DNA of 64,000 nt from Apostichopus japonicus (Eukaryota > Echinodermata > Holothuroidea > Aspidochirotida > Stichopodidae). Positions 58,556-64,000 of the stretch are shown piece by piece. Every line of letters starts with the position of its first letter. The first letter of the stretch is position 1. The stretch lies in the NCBI RefSeq assembly GCF_037975245.1, contig NC_092564.1:15644984-15708983 (forward strand). Reading direction: 5' to 3'. Below the pieces are notes generated by a model that was not told where the DNA came from, did no database searches, and saw only the letters and a program-made list of their open reading frames with translations. The position numbers were made by a program, and so were the translations under genes.

Positions 58556-59325
58556 GTAATACGTTTTAAGAAATTTTAAAATATGGATAAGGCATTCAGT
58601 CTGCTCAAAATAGTGTGTCTGTTTTCCTTCTATAGTTGTGTCATTGATTATGTGTTGGATAAGAACAAATAGACCATGTTACCCTCATAAACTTGGATAG
58701 TGATTAATGTTCTGTTGAGACAATTAGTGCTGTATTCAATATAATTGTAAAAATGGTCAGTGGTTGTTGAGTGATTAAGCTATTATTATTTAGAGAAGCA
58801 TGTACTGTTGATTATTACTGTTAAATGTGCTTTATGTGTTATGAAGCTACACTATCTCATTTGAAATATTCTTGTGACAACCTTCTAGGTTGACAAAATT
58901 TATCTCTCAGATATAAGATTGCAAGTTGTTTAATTGTTACCGCTTTTCCAACACAAATAGTTTTTAAACAATTACCTTTTATGGGAGATTTCTCATGCCA
59001 ACACTGCTGAACGATATGAATTTTGACACAGAATGAATTTTGAATCAGGCATAAATCCTGGTTCTTTGAGTTTTGAACCTGACATGAATTGCTCTCTGGT
59101 GGGGACTGTAAAATATGGTAATTGTAGAAGTGTATCATGCTTGCTATATACTCCAGGTTTCCTAGCTTTTAGACAACACCAATGCCTCCTTGAAAAGTGG
59201 ACCCCTGCTCAAATCTACACCCATTACCGTGGATTATGGCCAGCATGAACAAGAACAGATGTTTTTATTTAATTTATTTCTCTTATTCATTTTGTTTCTT
59301 CGTTCTTTGGTTTGTTCCTTCACAG

Positions 59326-59548
59326 GAAGTCCTTAGAAGAAACTGGATGTTCAAATTGGTCGGCAAAGAAACCTTTCATATTGGTAAACACAAAGGAGTA
59401 ATCCATATTGAGGCCGTCTCTGGATTTGCCTATGAGTACACCTTAGAGATTGACGGTAAGAGTCTGAAAAAGTTTGTGGAGCACCGTGCAAAAACTGCCA
59501 AAGTTTGGACACCAGTCATCGATGGAGTGGGCCATAGGGTGGTTTTTG
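59326..59548 (+). CDS. FAIM: FAIM coding exon 2
   Basis: Acceptor TTCCTTCACAG, donor GTGAGT, phase 0 in, 1 out. Encodes NWMFKLVGKETFHIG and IHIEAVSGFAYEYTLEIDGK, the most conserved block of the family. Confidence 0.97.
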
Positions 59549-59762
59549 GTGAGTGTACCCTCTAACATGTCCCCGTTGTTACACAGATGCAAAGATTTAT
59601 AGCAATACTTGTTTACATTCAATTACTTTTCTCACCGTCACTGCATGTTTCAGGTTCATGTTTGCAATAAAACAATTGGATTGTAACAAAGGTTAAAAAG
59701 AAATGTACCTTAAAAAGTGGATGTTGCCTACTAATATTCTACTTTATGTTTTAATTCCACAG

Positions 59763-59812
59763 AGAAAGACACAATGGATGTATGGTGTGATGGGGAGGTC
59801 TTAGATACAGCG
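59763..59812 (+). CDS. FAIM: FAIM coding exon 3
   Basis: 50 nt; acceptor TTAATTCCACAG, donor GTAAGT, phase 1 in, 0 out. Encodes EKDTMDVWCDGEVLDTA. Confidence 0.95.
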
Positions 59813-59984
59813 GTAAGTAGAACATGCAGTCTCTCAGTGCATTCTGCTTACCTGTCTCCTCACAATGAAATCACTACCTAATTACAGCAAACTGTTTTTA
59901 TTTGATGTTCATATGAAGGTTTAGTAATATTCAGTTCTAAATCAATTCTTTAGAAAAGCTATTTTTAGAACAGCTGATTCAACA

Positions 59985-60620
59985 CAGCTATTATAGAGCA
60001 GCTGCTATAGGACAGTTTGGAGCAGCCAATTAATAACAGCTGCTGTAGGACAGTTTGGAGCAGCCACTTAATAACAGCTGCTGTAGGACAGTTTGGAGCA
60101 GCCACTTAGTAACAGCTGCTATAGGACAGTTTGGAGCAGCACTTAATAACAGCTGCTATTGGACAGTTTGGAGCAGCCACTTAGTAACAGCTGCTGTAGG
60201 ACAGTTTGGAGCAGCACTTAATAACAGCTGCTATAGGACAGTTTGGAGCAGCCACTTAGTAACAGCTGCTATAGGACAGTTTGGAGCAGCCACTTAATAA
60301 CAGCTACTATAGGACAGTTTGGAGCAGCACATAATAACAGCTGCTATTGGACAGTTTGGAGCAGCCACTTAATAACAGCTGCTGTAGGACAGTTTGGAGC
60401 AGCCACTTAATAACAGCTGCTATTGGACAGTTTGGAGCAGCCACTTAATAACAGCTGCTGTAGGACAGTTTGGAGCAACACTTAATAACAGCTGCTATAG
60501 GACAGTTTGGAGCAGCCATTTAATATAACAGCTATTGTAGGACAGTTTGGAGCAGCCAATTGATAACAGCTGCTTTTGAAAAGCTATTTTTAGAACAGCT
60601 GATTTAACACAGCTATTAAA
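59985..60620. repeat. ~38-bp minisatellite, about 15 copies, FAIM intron 3
   Basis: Unit like CAGCTGCTGTAGGACAGTTT followed by GGAGCAGCCACTTAATAA. Almost every unit carries CAGCTG, an E-box word. Diverged units fade out on both sides. Confidence 0.97.
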
Positions 60621-60917
60621 GAGCAGCTGCTTTAGAATAGCTGATATAGAACAGTCACTTTGTGCAGCTACTGTAGAACAGCCACTTTACAATAGCCAAT
60701 AAAAGACCATCAGTGAAAAATTGCTGAATAATTTTCCTTTATCTTTTTTTATTTTGGCCCTCTGTCCATTATACATTACAATAATTTAATTTTGGTATCA
60801 CTTATCCTTGTCCATCTATCTTTTTTTCAATCGTCATATATTTACTAACTTCATTTTGAAGTTGAATATATTTATCAACATTACCTTTCCCACTATATAT
60901 ATTTTTGTTTTCTACAG

Positions 60918-61067
60918 GGTGAATTCGTTGAAGGTGGGTCGGAGACACACTTTGAAGTCGGTGGGAGGAGCTGCTGCATCAGGGCAGTTAGCAGCGGGAA
61001 GAGGAGAGAAGGTATCATCCACTCTTTGTTACTGGATGATAGAGAAATTCCCGAGGCAATTGAATAA
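60918..61067 (+). CDS. FAIM: FAIM coding exon 4 (last)
   Basis: Acceptor TTTTCTACAG, phase 0. Encodes GEFVEGGSETHFEVGGRSCC, IRAVSSGKRREGIIHSLLLD and DREIPEAIE, then TAA (61065-61067). Confidence 0.96.
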   Translation, partial: GEFVEGGSETHFEVGGRSCCIRAVSSGKRREGIIHSLLLDDREIPEAIE

Positions 61068-61409
61068 TATTGGGAGATCTTGCTTCTCTCAATTCATTCC
61101 TGCCAAGATTGTCGCTAGGGTCTGTTCCTAAAAGAGATGTTTACAACACAAGGTTTACCTATCAATTCAAAGGGTCATTACTACTTCACAGTAGCTGGTT
61201 GCAGTTACAGAGTGACTTTTCCTGTTGTCAAATTGAAGAAATTATGTGATTAATTTCAATAATTTGCTTTGTTAATGTCAGAGAAAATGTGTAAATCTTG
61301 AGATTTGCAGTGTTTAAATAAGAACACTTAGCCTAGACCTGTACCATACCCCCCATAACAGAATTTACCTAGTTCTATGTTGTATATGAGAGCCAGGACC
61401 AAAACTGAA

Positions 61410-61415
61410 AATAAA
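61410..61415 (+). terminator. FAIM: candidate FAIM poly(A) signal
   Basis: AATAAA, about 340 bp past the stop codon. Judged by position only. Confidence 0.45.
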
Positions 61416-61419
61416 TGAG

Positions 61420-63400
61420 GACCGATTTATGAATTATCCAATAACTTGGTCAAGGGGGGGGGGGGGGACCTCATAGATTTGTAGAGAAATTAACCTGGGG
61501 ACAAGGTTGAAAATTAAGATGGAACCAGTGACCAAATGACCCCCCCCCCCATAACTTGGCAAACATTATAGATCTGAAACAACCACACTCTGACAAAATG
61601 TTTTTGATCAAAAGAAAATGTGCAACCTTGTTGCTGTGTAAATCAATCTGTACATTTCAATGAGTGTGAAAAATACATTAGAAAATAGCAAATAGCCCCT
61701 GGTAACACTTCATAAGTGGCTCCTTGGTCCATCACTGAAATGGGTTCAAAACTTAGGGGACACTTTTCATTTCAGAAACGTTTGGACCCTAATCCTGGGA
61801 ATCTTACCAGGGCTAAAGTCATTTATTGTGTTGCTAACTTTTGAGACCTATTGCCAGTTAAATTGCCCAAATTTGAGTAAAAGTAATGATACTTAAATGT
61901 TAATTAAAAAGAAGTCATACATTTATTAACCAATCACAGTACAGCTTTACTGTATTTTGCAAGATCTCAAGAATTTCTAAATTTGTTTTTAGTACCAAAG
62001 GAGTCATTTCTTGTTATGTCAATATATACAGAATATCTTTTTTAGTGTATGTGTACTTCAACTGGTGTAGAGTCTTCACTTCAGTATTATGATCAGAAAG
62101 TAGTCAAATTTCGAGTTTCATTTATTTAAATCTAAGCAGAATTTTCGACTCCTCAGATCAATTCTAAAATTGGACAGTAATAACATGTGTCTGTGAGTGT
62201 GTGTTTATATGACACCTGTTCCTAATTACAACAATGAAAAGTGAATTTACGTTTGAACATCATACTTAGTATGTGGGTCCACATTAGTAAATACAAAATC
62301 CCAAGTGTTTTTTTTTGTGGAGTTCAAAGGTTTTTTTGAGAACGGTGGAAGTCACAGTGTGAAAACTATGCTCCGTAACTGCAAATGTTAATCTTGAATG
62401 AACTATACATTCTTAGTATCTGGATCCACTTTTTGTGTATTAAAAACAATTCTATCTTTTTTTCTGTGGAGGTCAAGGTAATTCAGGTTAACCAGAGGTC
62501 ATAAGTCTGAAAACCTTGTCAACACTTGAACACCAATTGTAAAGTTTGGATAAGCTTTGGCCTTGATGTGTAGGTCCACAAAATCCTGCTGACCAGCACT
62601 TCAATTGAACAATAACCAAAACTTGAATATCGTTAGTTCACAGTGTTGAATTTTCTCATTTGTTTCTCATAAAATGTTGTTAAGGACTCCTTAAAGCCCA
62701 TTGGCCTGCTGGTTGAGCGAGAGTTTTTCTCTCCAACTAGTGGCACGATGTACCATTCATAGATAATATGCTTCCAAGACAAACCCACGGTAATTTCATG
62801 TGTCTTACTATTTAGAATTAACCTCAGCTACAGTTACTGTTAAACAACAACATCATTCTGCTTTGCTATGGCTGCATTATTTTCATCCAAAGTACCATTG
62901 TATTCGATCCTGCTAATGTCTGAAAAGCACAATGCTCTGCACAGCCGTTGTATATTAATTCGTTAAGATGCTGCACCTTCTTTTGGAAGAAGAATATGAA
63001 AAATAATACGTCTAGTGGAATGGATGCTATTATAATGGGATTTTTTGGATCCGTATACCATCTGAGCTGTATAGCAAGATCATTGCAAAAAGCTGTTTTG
63101 TGAGAATGTTAAAATGAACTAACTGTTAAGTGATGCTACATTATATTCAAATTCCAGATATGCTAGAAAAAGACCACAAAATGTAACCAAAGCTTTATAA
63201 TTTTTTAACTGCCAAATTTGAATTGCAAACTATTAACTGTCTGATGAGTTATCTTATGGAATGGTCATTATATATATTTATATTTTTTTTACAAGACATG
63301 CCCTCACCCATCTGCACCCACATGTTTTATTTTGAAAATCTTTCCAAATTGCAATCCCTTGTTTTTTCTTATCATCCCTATAAATCAGGCAGTTATTTTT
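61420..63400. other. no gene seen
   Basis: Non-coding. It has G and C runs near 61456 and 61541. The 62220-62640 part contains phrases similar to the degenerate tandem repeat at 5600-6060. Confidence 0.5.
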
Positions 63401-63404
63401 ACTA

Positions 63405-63621
63405 TGGTTAAGGTGACCACGAATGTGGAAGAAGCCCGCAAGGGCTCATGGATTACAACTTTTGAATTTAGAAAAGTCATTTCAGATGGGAAAACCATAG
63501 ATTGCTCTTGGATGAAAAACCCACCTTACTGTGACCCTGCCGGGATCAAACCCTGAACTTCCCGATTGCTAAGCCTCATTGCTGCAAATGCCAGTGCCAT
63601 TATCCACTCGGCCACAGCACC
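63405..63621 (-). mobile_element. tRNA-derived SINE
   Basis: The minus strand starts GGTGCTGTGG, with a perfect A box TGGCCGAGTGG (63614-63604) and a B box GGTTTGATCCC (63552-63542). The spacing and a long variable arm resemble a class II (Leu/Ser-type) tRNA. A non-tRNA body follows to about 63405. The acceptor stem does not close well, so this is a SINE or tRNA relic, not a working tRNA gene. Confidence 0.7.
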
Positions 63622-64000
63622 AATGATTGTGAGAAGTGAACTCAGCCAACAACTTATTGTTCGTTTTTGTTCGAGTTATAAAAGCAGGGAGGTTCATGTT
63701 TACCAAGGCCATATCTAGCTCTACATAGATAATGGAGGATTGAAAATTTGTTTTTACGATGGGGGGGGGGGGGGGAGGGTGGTTGTGTAACACTGTCATT
63801 CATGTAAATTCTGTGAATGACTATTGTGTATTCACCCATTATGCTGCAATAATTACAGCTGGTATATACCTTGTTGAATATAAGCTACCCTGTTGTGCTT
63901 AAATATGTATGATAATACTATCCACAATGTTTTGTAACTTAAACCATCTTCTAAAATCTCTATAAATTACAACTTACCTCTAATAATGTAACTACTTTTT

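Noticed and set aside
63530-63621. Functional tRNA gene
   Set aside because: A and B boxes are present, but the acceptor stem does not pair and a SINE-like body follows.

Overview
This is animal nuclear DNA. Genes are split into short exons with GT-AG introns, there is no bacterial operon layout, and introns and intergenic DNA are full of MITEs, LINE fragments, minisatellites and homopolymer C/G runs. The four recognisable genes (GAL3ST-type sulfotransferase, SMUG1, TOPBP1, FAIM) and the repeat style fit an invertebrate deuterostome. An echinoderm, perhaps a sea cucumber, is my best guess, but the species cannot be proved from the window.

Layout: 1-13.9 kb has no supported coding gene, only repeats, a decayed LINE (about 8.0-9.4 kb) and a possible 5' exon of a minus-strand gene (about 11.2-11.35 kb). 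13.9-16.4 kb (minus) is a two-coding-exon galactose-3-O-sulfotransferase; its signal-anchor exon is too short to stand out as an open frame. 17.1-20.3 kb holds a TTAA-flanked MITE with a nested insertion, a telomere-like repeat and a broken LINE reverse transcriptase. 20.5-21.9 kb (plus) is SMUG1, an uracil-DNA glycosylase, tail to tail with TOPBP1.

24.8-54.5 kb (minus) is a complete TOPBP1 gene. I traced 31 coding exons with every junction in frame, giving 1491 residues (human protein 1522) with nine BRCT repeats, the ATR-activating tryptophan and a basic C-terminus. 58.4-61.1 kb (plus) is a complete four-coding-exon FAIM gene, head to head with TOPBP1. 61.4-64 kb is non-coding apart from a tRNA-derived SINE.

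TOPBP1 (ATR checkpoint activation, replication initiation) and SMUG1 (base excision repair) are both genome-maintenance genes, but nothing shows joint regulation. FAIM and the sulfotransferase are unrelated in function.

The most unusual signal is in the 3' third of TOPBP1. Three different minisatellites (units about 48, 180 and 40 bp) each carry splice-site sequence. The 180-bp unit copies the end of the BRCT7 exon with its donor. The 40-bp unit copies the acceptor of the ATR-activating exon. The 48-bp unit carries acceptor-like sites in the exact phase needed to give an alternative repeat-coded C-terminus. A 220-bp G/C-rich palindrome lies in another TOPBP1 intron.
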